Assembly: GCA_965250245.1 (NCBI GenBank)
Contig: OZ252296.1
Location: forward strand, 2,976,001-3,040,000
From: JABDIP01 sp965250245
Lineage (GTDB): Bacteria > Pseudomonadota > Alphaproteobacteria > DSM-16000 > Inquilinaceae
Direction: 5' to 3'
Length of the DNA: 64,000 bases
Part shown: positions 42,431 through 51,965 of the stretch, in pieces
Layout of the letters: each line of letters begins with the position of its first letter
How positions within the stretch are numbered: the stretch's first letter is position 1
Notes under the pieces: model-generated
Told to the model about the DNA's origin: nothing
Databases searched by the model: none
What the model saw: the letters and a program-made list of their open reading frames with translations, nothing else
Translations under genes and position numbers: made by a program

Positions 42431-42759
42431 TCGGTCCTGTTCAGATCCGACGGCCGACCCCTTGTTGATCGGAGCCTTGGCCGGTTGGTCACCCTGCCAT
42501 GCCGGCCACAACCGGAACAGCAAGAGTCAGTCGACGGTAACACAACCTGCAGAGATTAACGCGAACTTCGTACTCTAAGAACCATCGACGCGCGAATGGC
42601 GGCTCCCGCGCATGAATGGCGGGTGGATTTCACGAATGGCGGGTCGAAATCGTAAATTGGTTAACAAAAACAACGGCTTTCTGATCGCCGCCAATTTCCG
42701 ATTATTACCCCTAAAATCCAAGGTTGTATCGGAAGCGCGGGGTATCCGGACAGGAGAGC
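42431..42759 (-). promoter_or_regulatory. cox promoter region with three 20-bp-phased direct repeats
   Basis: GAATGGCGG occurs at 42594-42602, 42614-42622 and 42634-42642, exactly 20 bp apart, about 165-210 bp upstream of coxM. On the transcribed strand this reads CCGCCATTC. LytTR domains bind short direct repeats spaced about two helical turns, and the adjacent coxC encodes a LytTR protein, so this is the best candidate for its operator. The rest of the region holds no gene; the part from about 42650 to 42720 is AT-richer than the surroundings. I could not fix a -10/-35 pair. Confidence 0.6.
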
Positions 42760-43872
42760 CTAGACTCCGAGCGCCGTCTTCAGTTGCCGGACCTTGCCGC
42801 GGCTGACCGGAATACGACGTGCCGCCTCGTCCTCGCCCAGCACGATGACCGCCTGCTCGTTCAACCGCTCGAAGGATTTGGCGTGGCGCATGTTGACGAT
42901 GTGGCTGCGGTGGACGCGCAGGAACAGCTCCGGGTCCAGGCGCTCTTCCAGGACGGACAGGGACAGGGCGCAGAAATAGCCGCCCTCGGGCGTGTAGACC
43001 GTGGTGTAGTGGGCCTCGGCCTTGATGCACACGACGTCCTCGGGATCGAGCAGCAGCGTCGTCTTGTTGTGGGTCACCGGAAGCTTGACCAGCCGGCCGC
43101 CGGGATCACCGACGGGCACCGGGCTGTCCGGCTCACCGGTCGGGACGGCGGCGCCGGCCGGCGCCGGTTCCGGGATCGCCGCCAGCAGCGCGAAGCCGAA
43201 GATCAGGAAGGTGGCCACGGCCACCAGGATCGCCAGAAGCGGCTGACTCAGCGCCGGGGATTCCAGCACGATCTCCACATCCGCCGCCACCGGCAGGAAG
43301 CTGGCCGCCGCCATGGCGGTGTAGTGCATGCCGGAAACCGCAAGCCCCATCACCGCCGCCGCGGGGATCATGTGCCAGCCGCGCCTCAGGTTGAAGGCCA
43401 GCCACAGCGCCGCCGTCGAGGCCAGGATGCCCACGACGATCGACGCCACCACCAGCGGCGCGGAATAGGTGATGACGCAGTTCGCCCGGATCGCCGCCAT
43501 GCCGACATAGTGCATGCTGGAGATGCCAAGCCCCATGAACAGGCCGCCGCCGACCAGCTTCAAGGGGGTGCGGTCGCCGATGCTGGCGAAATACAGCGCG
43601 ATGCCGGTCATCAGGATCGACACCAGGGCGGAGACCAGGGTCAGCAGCGCGTCGTAATTGACGATCACCGGCAGCTCGAGCGCCAGCATGCCGACGAAAT
43701 GCATCGACCAGATGCCGCCGCCCATCGCCACCGCGGCGCCCGCCAGCAGGGTCCGCCGCCACAACCCGCGCACCGCCGAAAGCCGGGCGCCCATCTGGAA
43801 GCACGTATAGGCCCCGAAGATGGCGATCACCACCGACAGGGCGATCAACAGCGGATCCCAGGAAACCTGCAT
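42760..43872 (-). CDS. coxC: CoxC-like MHYT-LytTR membrane regulator
   Basis: A 370-residue protein. The N-terminal 240 residues contain seven hydrophobic segments with three MHYT-type motifs (WSMHFVGM, SSMHYVGM, SGMHYTAM) that may bind copper or a gas. The C-terminal 110 residues are a LytTR DNA-binding domain (VVCIKAEAHYTTVY, FLRVHRSHIVNM, IPVSRGKVRQLK). This layout is that of CoxC/CoxH in Oligotropha. It probably senses CO, O2 or a related signal at the membrane and controls cox transcription. ATG at 43872 is chosen; a GTG at 43899 is also open. Confidence 0.88.
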   Translation of the reverse strand: MQVSWDPLLIALSVVIAIFGAYTCFQMGARLSAVRGLWRRTLLAGAAVAMGGGIWSMHFVGMLALELPVIVNYDALLTLVSALVSILMTGIALYFASIGDRTPLKLVGGGLFMGLGISSMHYVGMAAIRANCVITYSAPLVVASIVVGILASTAALWLAFNLRRGWHMIPAAAVMGLAVSGMHYTAMAAASFLPVAADVEIVLESPALSQPLLAILVAVATFLIFGFALLAAIPEPAPAGAAVPTGEPDSPVPVGDPGGRLVKLPVTHNKTTLLLDPEDVVCIKAEAHYTTVYTPEGGYFCALSLSVLEERLDPELFLRVHRSHIVNMRHAKSFERLNEQAVIVLGEDEAARRIPVSRGKVRQLKTALGV

Positions 43873-43968
43873 ATCCAAGCGATCCCAGCGCGCACGCACG
43901 GCGCATCGGATGTCCGAGATGGCGGGAGTGTAGCAGACCGTGTGGCGGAAAGAAGATGCCGAGCGTGC

Positions 43969-44745
43969 TCAGCTCGTATAGGGGACCGTGGTCTCCCATT
44001 CGACCGTCTCGACCGGCGCCAGGCATTTCACGCTGACCACCGTGATATTGTCGCGCGAGCCGCGTTCCAACGCCGTGTCGACCAGCGTCTGCACGCCGGT
44101 GTCGAGGTCCTCGCGCCGCAGGATGCCGGCGATGTCCTCGTCGGGCACGACACGCGTCAGCCCGTCGCTGCACAGCAGGAAGATGTCGTCGGCCTGGAGC
44201 CGGTCGTGCTTCTTGTCGAGCGCCAGGGACTGGTCGGCCCCGACCGCCCGGGTGACCACATTGGCCTGGGGATGGCTTTCCGCCTCGTCCGCCGACAGGA
44301 CGCCGACATCGACCAGTTCCTGCACATGGCTGTGGTCGTGGGTGACCTGCAGGAACTCGCCGTCGCGCAGCCGGTACATGCGGCTGTCGCCGGCCCACAG
44401 GCAGGCGAAGTGTTCGCCGAAGGCCATCAGCACCACGACGGTGCTGGCGATGATCGAGCCATGGCCGCGCTCCGCCGCCTTGGCGCACAGCATCGAGTTG
44501 GCGCGCTCCAGCCGGTTGCGGGTCTCGGCCAGCAGGGTGCTGGCGGAGTTCGGCGGCGGCACCTGGGCCAGCAGGTCGACGATCAGCCGGCTCGCGTAGT
44601 CTCCGGAATCATGGCCGCCCATGCCGTCCGCGACCACCCACAGGCCGAGGTCCGGACGGTCCAGCGACGCGTCCTCGTTCAGCTTGCGGACGAATCCGAC
44701 TTCGCTGACCGAGGCGGAGGCGAAGGCGAACGGCTTGGTCGACAT
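43969..44745 (-). CDS. pppA: PP2C-type phosphatase PppA of the T6SS
   Basis: A 258-residue PPM phosphatase. KLNEDASL, WVVADGMGGHDSGDYAS, LWAGDSRMYRLRDG, LCSDGLTR and GSRDNITVV are the metal-binding and catalytic motifs. In the T6SS threonine phosphorylation pathway PppA removes phosphate from the FHA protein, opposing the kinase PpkA, which is not in this window. It is the last gene of the tss run, 14 bp after tagF. Confidence 0.9.
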   Translation of the reverse strand: MSTKPFAFASASVSEVGFVRKLNEDASLDRPDLGLWVVADGMGGHDSGDYASRLIVDLLAQVPPPNSASTLLAETRNRLERANSMLCAKAAERGHGSIIASTVVVLMAFGEHFACLWAGDSRMYRLRDGEFLQVTHDHSHVQELVDVGVLSADEAESHPQANVVTRAVGADQSLALDKKHDRLQADDIFLLCSDGLTRVVPDEDIAGILRREDLDTGVQTLVDTALERGSRDNITVVSVKCLAPVETVEWETTVPYTS

Positions 44746-44759
44746 AATCCCGGGTTCCC

Positions 44760-45503
44760 TCAGATGATGCCGGACCCGGCTGTCTGAAGGGGATCATCGC
44801 TCCCCTCCCAGCCCCACTTCTGCCAGCGTCCATCCAGGAAGGCCGCGAACCCACCCATATGCGGCAATCCATTGCACAGGATCAAAGACGGTTCGGCCTC
44901 CTCCGAGCCGACGTTCCACCAGATGCTGTATTGCGGGAAGACCCCGAGAAGCTGCTGGTTGATGAGCGGCGCGAAACCGGCCGCGACCGATTTGCCGCGG
45001 TCGAACCCGAGCCGCATGCCGTTCAAGGACGGATAGGCGTGCGAGGGCACGCCGTCGCCCGGAAAGGCCGGACCGGCCGACGCGCCCACCTCGCCGTCGA
45101 AGGCCTCGAAATCGAACGGGTCCTCCAGCGCCGACAGGGCCAGGCCCTCGGCCTTGTCGAACCAGTCGGCACCGGTCGTCGGCACCGCCGCGGGATTGCT
45201 GCAGCCGGCGAGCGGCACCGCCAGGGTGAAGGGGAAGTAGCGGCCGACCCGGTCGACGCTGGGCATCAGCACGCCGGCCATCACCTCCTCGCCGCACAGC
45301 CCGGCACTCAGCACGAAACGCCAGATCGGGCTGGTCAGGTAGATCGGCAGCCAGTCCTCGCCCAACTGCTCCTTGCTGCAGTTGATCGCCGATTGCAGCC
45401 ACTGGTCCCAGGGGTCGACGAAGTCGCGCCCCAGCCGGCGGGTGACGAAATCACCCTTGGTCGGGACCTTGCCATGCAGTCCCGGCACCGACCCGCCCGG
45501 CAT
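44760..45503 (-). CDS. tagF: T6SS-associated protein TagF
   Basis: A 247-residue TagF-domain protein: GLHGKVPTKGDFVTRRLGRDFVDPWDQWL is the N-terminal family signature (first part GLHGKVPTKGDFV), and SIWWNVGSEEAEPSLILCNG lies near the end. TagF acts as a post-translational repressor of T6SS assembly in P. aeruginosa. The ATG at 45503 lies two bases after the tssM stop (TGAgcATG); one at 45521 overlapping tssM is an alternative. Cytoplasmic. Confidence 0.9.
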   Translation of the reverse strand: MPGGSVPGLHGKVPTKGDFVTRRLGRDFVDPWDQWLQSAINCSKEQLGEDWLPIYLTSPIWRFVLSAGLCGEEVMAGVLMPSVDRVGRYFPFTLAVPLAGCSNPAAVPTTGADWFDKAEGLALSALEDPFDFEAFDGEVGASAGPAFPGDGVPSHAYPSLNGMRLGFDRGKSVAAGFAPLINQQLLGVFPQYSIWWNVGSEEAEPSLILCNGLPHMGGFAAFLDGRWQKWGWEGSDDPLQTAGSGII

Positions 45504-45505
45504 GC

Positions 45506-48500
45506 TCAAAGCTGCGGGCATCGGAACTGGCTCAGTTCGGTCAACGTGAAGGGGTTGAAGACGCTGTTGGCGCGCAGGTCGAAGGTCGCGTTCCGGCCGC
45601 CGACATTGAAGGTGACGGTGAAGCGGTCGGTCAGCGACGAGCGCTCGATATTGCCGGCGTCCAGCAGGCGGAAGAAGGACCACGGCCCGTTGGTGCTGAG
45701 CGTGGATTGCTGCCCCGGCTGCTGCGGCGACAGGGTGATCCGCGACAGCGCCGCGCCCGGTCCCGGCCACTTCATCGCCGACGGCAGCGGCGGACCATGG
45801 GCGTATTCCATGCTCTGGCCGTCAATCTCCAGGAACACCTTGGTGGCGTTCGGATCGAGCCGCTGCGGCGTGATCTCGAAGCTGGCGGACGGCCCGCCGG
45901 CACCGCCGGCGAACAGGGAGTCGCGTATCATCCGCGCCCGCCGGAACTGCTCCAGGATGGATTCGGGAATGTCGAGCTGGGTCTGGCCGGACCAGCGCCA
46001 AGGCCGTCGCGAGGTGTCGACCAGGCTCACCAGATGCTCGTTGAAGAAGCTGTCCATCAGCCCGCCGGGACCGAACACCAGGGTGAAGTCGGCGATGTTC
46101 ACGTCCACCGAGCTGGCGCGAGACAGCGGGTAGCGGTTGCCCAGCGCGCTGAAGCACCGCGACTGCACATCGTTGCGCCACTCCGCGCGCAGCTGCGAGG
46201 AGGCGCCGCTGCTGGTGACCGCCTCGATGTTGCCGGCCAGGTCCTTCAGGATCTCGCCCACGGCCCCTTCCTGGGACTGCGCGGCGTTGCGCATCGGCTG
46301 GGTGGCGCCGTTCTGCACCATCTTCTGCATTTCCACCGGCGGATTGGCCGCGGCCACCGCGGCGTTGACCTGGCCGTAGAGCGTCGTGAACTGCGCGATG
46401 GTGTCATCGATCGGTGCCGGCGTTCCGTCGCCCGCGCCGACATAGGTGTGAAGCCACTCGAACTCCACATTGACCGGCGTGCCAGGCTTTTCGGACTCCG
46501 CTTCGCCGAGATCGCTGACCGCGCCCTGAACCCGGTTGGCCGCCGAGCCGATGCGGCCGAGCCGCGAGCCGATCTGTTCGACGATGCCCGCCGCGCCGGC
46601 GTCCTCCTGCTCTTCCTCCCGCACCAGCTTGGTCTCATCGGCGATCGCCATCATCGCCAGGCGATAGGGCGAGCTCTGTCCCTGCAGGCGGTTCAGCACC
46701 AGCGCCGTCAGGGCAAGATCGGTGCCCAGAGGACGCACCCGCATGTCGGTCAGGATGGTGTTCCAGAAGCTGGTGTAGTCGTCGAGGTAGAGCCTCAGCA
46801 CATCGGGCCGAAGCCGCGCCAGCTGCTGCTCGTTGGCGATGACAGCCGCCTGCGGGCCGAGCACCCAGTTCTCGCTCTCGATGAATTCCTGCACGTCGTC
46901 GAGGGCCGGCAGGAACACCTCATGGAAGCCCTGATAGGTGTAGAGCCCGTCGACGCCGGCGGTCAGCGGCGTCTCCGACAGCCGCACCAGCACCTCCGAC
47001 GCGTGCGGGCCGCCGGCATCGATCAGCCGCCATTCCGACAGCGCCTGCGCCGCCTCGCTGGTCCGGATCAGGTCGTAGCCGCGCACCGATGGCGGCAGCC
47101 CGGCCAGGGTCTCGCGGGCCCGCTCGACCAGCGGGCCGTCCAGCGCGACCGGCGTGACCGGGTTTTCCAGCAGGGCGGTGAGATGGCCCAGCAACTCGCC
47201 GCGGGTTTCCGCCAAATCGTTGCCGGGCAAGGCCTGGCCCCAGTCGAACGCCATCCAGGCGCGGACCAGCTCCTCGTTCATCGGCCCCTGGCCGCCGAGG
47301 ATCAGGTAGACCTTCAGCGCCTCGTAAACGTAGTTCGGTTCGTTGATGTGCCGGCGCAGCTGATCCTCCAGCCGCACCAGCATGCGCGGCAGGAAGAGCC
47401 CGTTGAGGGCCCGCCGGTAGGCGGCCGTGGAGCGCGCGCCCAGCCTATCGCCCTGGTACAGGCCGAAGGTCATCAGCACCGGCACGCCCTCATCCTCACG
47501 GGCATAGCCGCCGGGCAGGTTGCGCAGGGTCTTCAGGGCCGGCAGCGTGTCCAGGATGCGCTGGTCGGGCACCGGGTTGACGGCGACAGCGGCCAGTTGC
47601 TCGTTGTATGTCCGGATGCCCGCTTCGTACTCGTCGATCAGCGCCCGGTTGGCAAAATAGCCGTTGATCCACAGGCCGGTCATGCCCAGCACGACGAGGA
47701 TCGCCGCGGTATAGGCGCCGCGCTGGAGCCACAGGCGCAGCCGCTCGACCTTGCGATTGGCGCTGACGATCGCGGCCTCCGGGAACACCACGTCGCGCAG
47801 AAGCCGGGTCAGGAAATAGCTGCGGCCGCTGCCGGAGAAGGCGGACAGGGACTGGCGGTTGAGGCCGAAGGTGGAGGCCATGGCGCCCATCAACCGGTCG
47901 ATGGGCGTGCCTTCCTGGGTGCCGCTGGTGACGTAGACGCCGCGCAGCAGGGCCCGCTCCTCATAGCGGCTGGGCTTGAAGATCTCGGTCAGGAAGTCGC
48001 GCATCGGCTCGCGCAGGGACGCGACCTGCGCCGGGAAGCCGTAGATCAGGCTGCGCCGCTGCACGTCCGGCTCCTGGTGCAGCCGTTCCAGCATGCGGTC
48101 GTTGAGCCGCTCCAGCAGCAGGTCGAATTCCTGGATGAACGCGGCGACCGCGCCCTTGTCGTCCTTGCCGTCGTCCAGCGCGAAGGTCATGCCCCAGGCC
48201 TGGTCGCGCTCCTCGCGGCTGAAATCGTCGAAGAACTCGACGAAGCCGGCGATCAGGTCGGCCTTGGTGAACAGCACGTAGATCGGGAAGCGCACGCCGA
48301 GGGATTCGTGCAGCTCGCGGATCCGAAGCTTGATCTGGCGGGCGTGGGCCTGGCGCTCGGTGTCGGTCAGGATCGCCATGTCGGCCAGGCTGATGGCGAT
48401 CAGGGCGCCGTTGATCGGCTGCCGCGGCCGGTACTTCTTCAGCAGGTCGAGGAAGCCGCCCCAGGCCGCGCTGTCGACGGCCTGATGGCTGTCCTGGGTG

Positions 48501-49075
48501 GTGTAGCGGCCGGCGGTGTCGATCAGCACCGCCTCGTCGGTGAAGAACCAGTCGCAGTTCCGGGTACCGCCGACATTGCGGATCTCGTCCTTGCCGAGCT
48601 GGTCGGCCAGCGGGAAGCGCAGGCCGGAATTGACGAGGGCGGTGGTCTTTCCCGAGCCCGGCGGGCCGATCAGGATGTACCAGGGAAGCTGGTAGAGGTG
48701 CTGGCGCCCGGCTTTGCCGCCCAGCTTGGCCTTCTTCAGCAGCGACAGCGCGTCCTGCGCCCGTTCCCTGAGCTGCTCGACCTCGTCCGCCGAGGCCATC
48801 TCGTCCGGCGACGGCCCGGTGTCCGCCTCGACCATGTCCTCGATCATCTGATCGTTGGACCGCTTCTGGCGCATGACCGAGAAGAGATTGGTCAGGCCCC
48901 AGATGACGATGATCACCAGCACGGCGATCATGCGGGCGAATTCGGTCGATAGCGGCCGGTAGTCGGCGAAGGCCAGCAACGGCCCGAAGAACCAGACCAG
49001 CAGCGACAGGATGATCGCGCCGATCAGCGTGATCAGCCATTTCGCCGTGAGGATGGCAAAGAGCTTCTTAAACAT
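45506..49075 (-). CDS. tssM: TssM (IcmF) T6SS membrane-complex ATPase-like subunit
   Basis: An 1189-residue IcmF-family protein with two N-terminal membrane segments (about 13-37 and 46-66), a cytoplasmic Walker A motif GPPGSGKTTALVNSG at about 137-151, a third membrane segment near 440-465, and a large periplasmic region ending in the TssM C-terminal domain that binds TssJ. With TssJ and TssL it forms the channel that anchors the T6SS baseplate. It starts 108 bp after tssL and is followed by tagF. Confidence 0.95.
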   Translation of the reverse strand: MFKKLFAILTAKWLITLIGAIILSLLVWFFGPLLAFADYRPLSTEFARMIAVLVIIVIWGLTNLFSVMRQKRSNDQMIEDMVEADTGPSPDEMASADEVEQLRERAQDALSLLKKAKLGGKAGRQHLYQLPWYILIGPPGSGKTTALVNSGLRFPLADQLGKDEIRNVGGTRNCDWFFTDEAVLIDTAGRYTTQDSHQAVDSAAWGGFLDLLKKYRPRQPINGALIAISLADMAILTDTERQAHARQIKLRIRELHESLGVRFPIYVLFTKADLIAGFVEFFDDFSREERDQAWGMTFALDDGKDDKGAVAAFIQEFDLLLERLNDRMLERLHQEPDVQRRSLIYGFPAQVASLREPMRDFLTEIFKPSRYEERALLRGVYVTSGTQEGTPIDRLMGAMASTFGLNRQSLSAFSGSGRSYFLTRLLRDVVFPEAAIVSANRKVERLRLWLQRGAYTAAILVVLGMTGLWINGYFANRALIDEYEAGIRTYNEQLAAVAVNPVPDQRILDTLPALKTLRNLPGGYAREDEGVPVLMTFGLYQGDRLGARSTAAYRRALNGLFLPRMLVRLEDQLRRHINEPNYVYEALKVYLILGGQGPMNEELVRAWMAFDWGQALPGNDLAETRGELLGHLTALLENPVTPVALDGPLVERARETLAGLPPSVRGYDLIRTSEAAQALSEWRLIDAGGPHASEVLVRLSETPLTAGVDGLYTYQGFHEVFLPALDDVQEFIESENWVLGPQAAVIANEQQLARLRPDVLRLYLDDYTSFWNTILTDMRVRPLGTDLALTALVLNRLQGQSSPYRLAMMAIADETKLVREEEQEDAGAAGIVEQIGSRLGRIGSAANRVQGAVSDLGEAESEKPGTPVNVEFEWLHTYVGAGDGTPAPIDDTIAQFTTLYGQVNAAVAAANPPVEMQKMVQNGATQPMRNAAQSQEGAVGEILKDLAGNIEAVTSSGASSQLRAEWRNDVQSRCFSALGNRYPLSRASSVDVNIADFTLVFGPGGLMDSFFNEHLVSLVDTSRRPWRWSGQTQLDIPESILEQFRRARMIRDSLFAGGAGGPSASFEITPQRLDPNATKVFLEIDGQSMEYAHGPPLPSAMKWPGPGAALSRITLSPQQPGQQSTLSTNGPWSFFRLLDAGNIERSSLTDRFTVTFNVGGRNATFDLRANSVFNPFTLTELSQFRCPQL

Positions 49076-49183
49076 CGTCGTCCACCCGGGCCCTTGTCGT
49101 GGCCCTTGTCTGGCGGCGCCCCTGGTCCATGCCCACCATGGCGCTATCCTCGCCGATTTGGTTGCAGCGTTGTGTGATGGTCG

Positions 49184-50527
49184 TCACTTCAGCAGCACCA
49201 GTTCTATGCGCCGGTTGCGGGCCTTGTCCTCGGCGGTGGTTTCCGGCGACACCAGCGGCCGGGTATCGGCCAGGCCCTCGGAGCGCAGCCGCGACGGATC
49301 GTCCAGGTCGCGGGCCACGATCGCGGTGGTGGCCTCCGCCCGCGCCAGCGAGAGATGCCAGTTCGACGGGAACCGCACCGTGCGGATCGCGTCTCCGTCC
49401 GAATGCCCTTCCACGAGCACCTCGCCGGGCTTGTCGTTGAGCGCCAGCGCGATGCGCTGCAGCAGGGGCAGGAAGCGCTGCTGCACCTCGTCACTGCCGG
49501 AGCGGAACATGCCCTGGCCGGTGATCCGGATGGTGATCGACTGGAAATCCTCGCCGACGGTGACCAGCCCCTCGGCGATCTCCGGCGCCAGAAAGCCCTC
49601 GATCTCCACCCTCAACTCCGGCGCCGGCATGGGCGGCGGCGGCGGCGGCGGTGCCGGCTGGACCCGCGCGATGGTGATCTCCTCGTTCGGCCGCACGATC
49701 TTGATCTGCTGGTCGGTCAGCTCGGCCGGCACGCTGAGCGCGTAGCTCACGCCGACGAAGGTCAGCGTCAGCAGCCCGGCGGCGATGGCGCCCACGACCC
49801 AGACCGGGACATAGGAGGTCAGCGGCCGGTGACCGGCATCGATGCCCTTCCAATGCGGCGACAGCTCGCGCTCGAACTCGCCGCGGTTGCCGCGGACGAT
49901 GCGGAACACGCCGTCACGGATCTGGCCGTGGGTCGAGGAGCCACGCTGCTCGATCCGGTAGCGGCCCTCGAAACCGAGGGTCAGGCAGAGATACATGAGC
50001 TCCAGGACGTCCGCGTTGCGCCCCGGGTTCTTCTCCAGATGGCTCAGGATGTCGTAGAAGCGCTCGCCGCCGGACAGCTCGTTGTGGAAGGTGCCGACCA
50101 TGCTGCGTGTGGTCCACAGGCTGCGGCTGCCCCACGGCGTGTTGAGGACCAGGTCGTCGACCGTGGCGCAGAGCGCGTAGCGGGCGGCGCGTACCGCCTC
50201 CGGGCTGGCGCCCGAGTTCAGGGCGGCGCGCTCGAACTTCTTGACCTCGTTGACCACCCGGTTGTGCAGGCCTTCGACATCGGAATGCGAGGCCCGGTTC
50301 TTCAGCCGGATCGCCAGGCCGAGCAGCGCGGAGGCCGAGGCCACCAGCGGGTTGATGCCGGTCTGGGCGATCGCCACCTGCGGCCCGGTCGGCATCGGCG
50401 CGGCACGCTGCTGCTGTTGCGGCGCCGGTGCTGCCGGAGCAGCCGGACGGCGGCCGCCGGGAGAGGGTCGGATGACTGTCTTCTCGGCGTCGTCATCCGG
50501 TTCGGCAAAAGGGTCGTCCTGGCTCAT
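49184..50527 (-). CDS. tssL: TssL (DotU) fused to an OmpA-like peptidoglycan-binding domain
   Basis: A 447-residue protein: a Pro/Ala-rich N-terminus, a DotU domain (residues about 70-230), a membrane segment near 255-278 (VVGAIAAGLLTLTFVGVSYAL region), and a C-terminal OmpA/MotB domain with VLVEGHSDGDAIRT and RNRRIELVLLK. The OmpA part anchors the membrane complex to peptidoglycan (the evolved TssL type). The start overlaps the tssK stop by 4 bp (ATGA). ATG at 50527 is chosen as it fits that overlap. Confidence 0.95.
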   Translation of the reverse strand: MSQDDPFAEPDDDAEKTVIRPSPGGRRPAAPAAPAPQQQQRAAPMPTGPQVAIAQTGINPLVASASALLGLAIRLKNRASHSDVEGLHNRVVNEVKKFERAALNSGASPEAVRAARYALCATVDDLVLNTPWGSRSLWTTRSMVGTFHNELSGGERFYDILSHLEKNPGRNADVLELMYLCLTLGFEGRYRIEQRGSSTHGQIRDGVFRIVRGNRGEFERELSPHWKGIDAGHRPLTSYVPVWVVGAIAAGLLTLTFVGVSYALSVPAELTDQQIKIVRPNEEITIARVQPAPPPPPPPMPAPELRVEIEGFLAPEIAEGLVTVGEDFQSITIRITGQGMFRSGSDEVQQRFLPLLQRIALALNDKPGEVLVEGHSDGDAIRTVRFPSNWHLSLARAEATTAIVARDLDDPSRLRSEGLADTRPLVSPETTAEDKARNRRIELVLLK

Positions 50528-51867
50528 CGGCTCGCCTCCCTGATGGCCCAACACTCCATCTCGACCTTGGAGAAATCACCGGCCAGGTGGAGCGCCATGC
50601 CGCCGGATTGCGACAGGCCCTTCCAGTACTTGCTGGACCGGTCCAGCTCGAAATAGGTCACGCCGGCGTGGTACGGGATCTGCCGCGGCGCCACCGGCAG
50701 CGGCCGGACCGCGATGCCGGGCAGCGCCACGTTGACCAGCTCGCGGATCTGCTCCACCGGGCCGATCTTCACGTGGTTGGGGAACTGGCGCCGCAGGGTT
50801 TCGGTCTTCATGTCGGCGCGGACCGCCAGCACGAACTGGGCGTTGGTCAGCAGGCTGCGGTCCTGGATCTGGCCGACGCGGATGCCGTATTTGCGCTCCT
50901 GCAGCGGGATCGGGATCGCCGTCTGCTCGAGCACCGCGCTGAGCGACTGGCGCAGCGCCGCGATCACCGGCGCGAAGGTCGCCTGCAGATCGTCGTGGCG
51001 GTATTCCGGGAAGGCCGGTGGCCGCTTGTTGGCGGCCGTGAAGGTCGACAGCTCGCCGGCCATCTGCACCGCCTTGGCGTAGAAGGTCTCCGGATGCAGC
51101 GTCTCGACGCCGGCATAGTGGACCATCAACGGCTCGTAGCGGTTGACCAGCTGCAGCATCAGGAAGTCGGCGATCTCCGCGGCACCGCGGGTGCCGGATT
51201 CGGAGACCCGGCCGGCCAGCGCCTCGCCGCGATGGTGGAACAGCCCCTGCAGCTCGGAGACGAACCCGGACAGGGCCGTCGACACCCGGCAGTCCAGGGT
51301 CGGCGGGATGTACTTGTCGTCCAGCAGGATGTTCTTGTCGGTACGCACCTCGACAACCCGTGCCAGGCCCAGGCAGATATAGCCGGCCAATTCGTCGGTC
51401 TGCAGCTGGTAGCGCAGCCGCAGCTTGCCGACCTGCAGCGGCGACACCGTCTCCGAACCGGCATTGGTGTCGACCGCCTCGAACTCGCTGGTCGCGTATC
51501 GGGCGACCGTTTCCTCCTGCTCGGCGGCATCGACCTCGATGCCACCCGGCTGGCGCACCGGCACCGTCAGGTAGACCAGGCAGTCGCGGGTGTTCTCCGG
51601 CAGCTCCAGCGGCGGCGGGTGCGGCGCGTCCTCGGGCACGCTGAACGGCGTGCCGTCGGGCAGCACGCCGCGGCACGACGCGACCGCGAACTTGCCAGTG
51701 GCCAGCAGCTCGGTGTTGATCTGCAGGTCGGTCAGGCCCCAGCCATGCGGCCGCAGGCCTTCGGTCCGGCCCTGCACCAGCTTCTCGGTGTAGCGGCCCT
51801 GCTGCTGGAAATGCAGGGTGCGGAGGAACATGCCCTCCGACCAGATGACTTTGTTATCCCAGGACAT
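50524..51867 (-). CDS. tssK: TssK T6SS baseplate-membrane adaptor
   Basis: A 447-residue TssK with the family N-terminus NKVIWSEGMFLRTLHFQQQ and a C-terminal domain ending in FSKVEMECWAIREASR. TssK trimers connect the baseplate (TssEFG) to the TssJLM complex. Located 98 bp after tssJ and overlapping tssL by 4 bp. Cytoplasmic. Confidence 0.95.
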   Translation of the reverse strand: MSWDNKVIWSEGMFLRTLHFQQQGRYTEKLVQGRTEGLRPHGWGLTDLQINTELLATGKFAVASCRGVLPDGTPFSVPEDAPHPPPLELPENTRDCLVYLTVPVRQPGGIEVDAAEQEETVARYATSEFEAVDTNAGSETVSPLQVGKLRLRYQLQTDELAGYICLGLARVVEVRTDKNILLDDKYIPPTLDCRVSTALSGFVSELQGLFHHRGEALAGRVSESGTRGAAEIADFLMLQLVNRYEPLMVHYAGVETLHPETFYAKAVQMAGELSTFTAANKRPPAFPEYRHDDLQATFAPVIAALRQSLSAVLEQTAIPIPLQERKYGIRVGQIQDRSLLTNAQFVLAVRADMKTETLRRQFPNHVKIGPVEQIRELVNVALPGIAVRPLPVAPRQIPYHAGVTYFELDRSSKYWKGLSQSGGMALHLAGDFSKVEMECWAIREASR

Positions 51868-51965
51868 GGGGCGATCTCGACAATGCGGCGCCGGCGCCCC
51901 GGCCCCGGGCGGGGTGGGGCGGCTCGGCTCCTTGGGTGCTGTAGGACATCACGGCGTCTGTCCCC

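Noticed and set aside
42594..42642. Possible CRISPR-like array
   Set aside because: Three 9-bp units with 11-bp spacers are far too short for CRISPR repeats, and no cas gene is present.
45707..48952. Very long plus-strand open frames opposite tssM, coxL and clpV
   Set aside because: They are antisense by-products of high GC content, lack ribosome sites and family motifs, and lie fully inside well-supported minus-strand genes.
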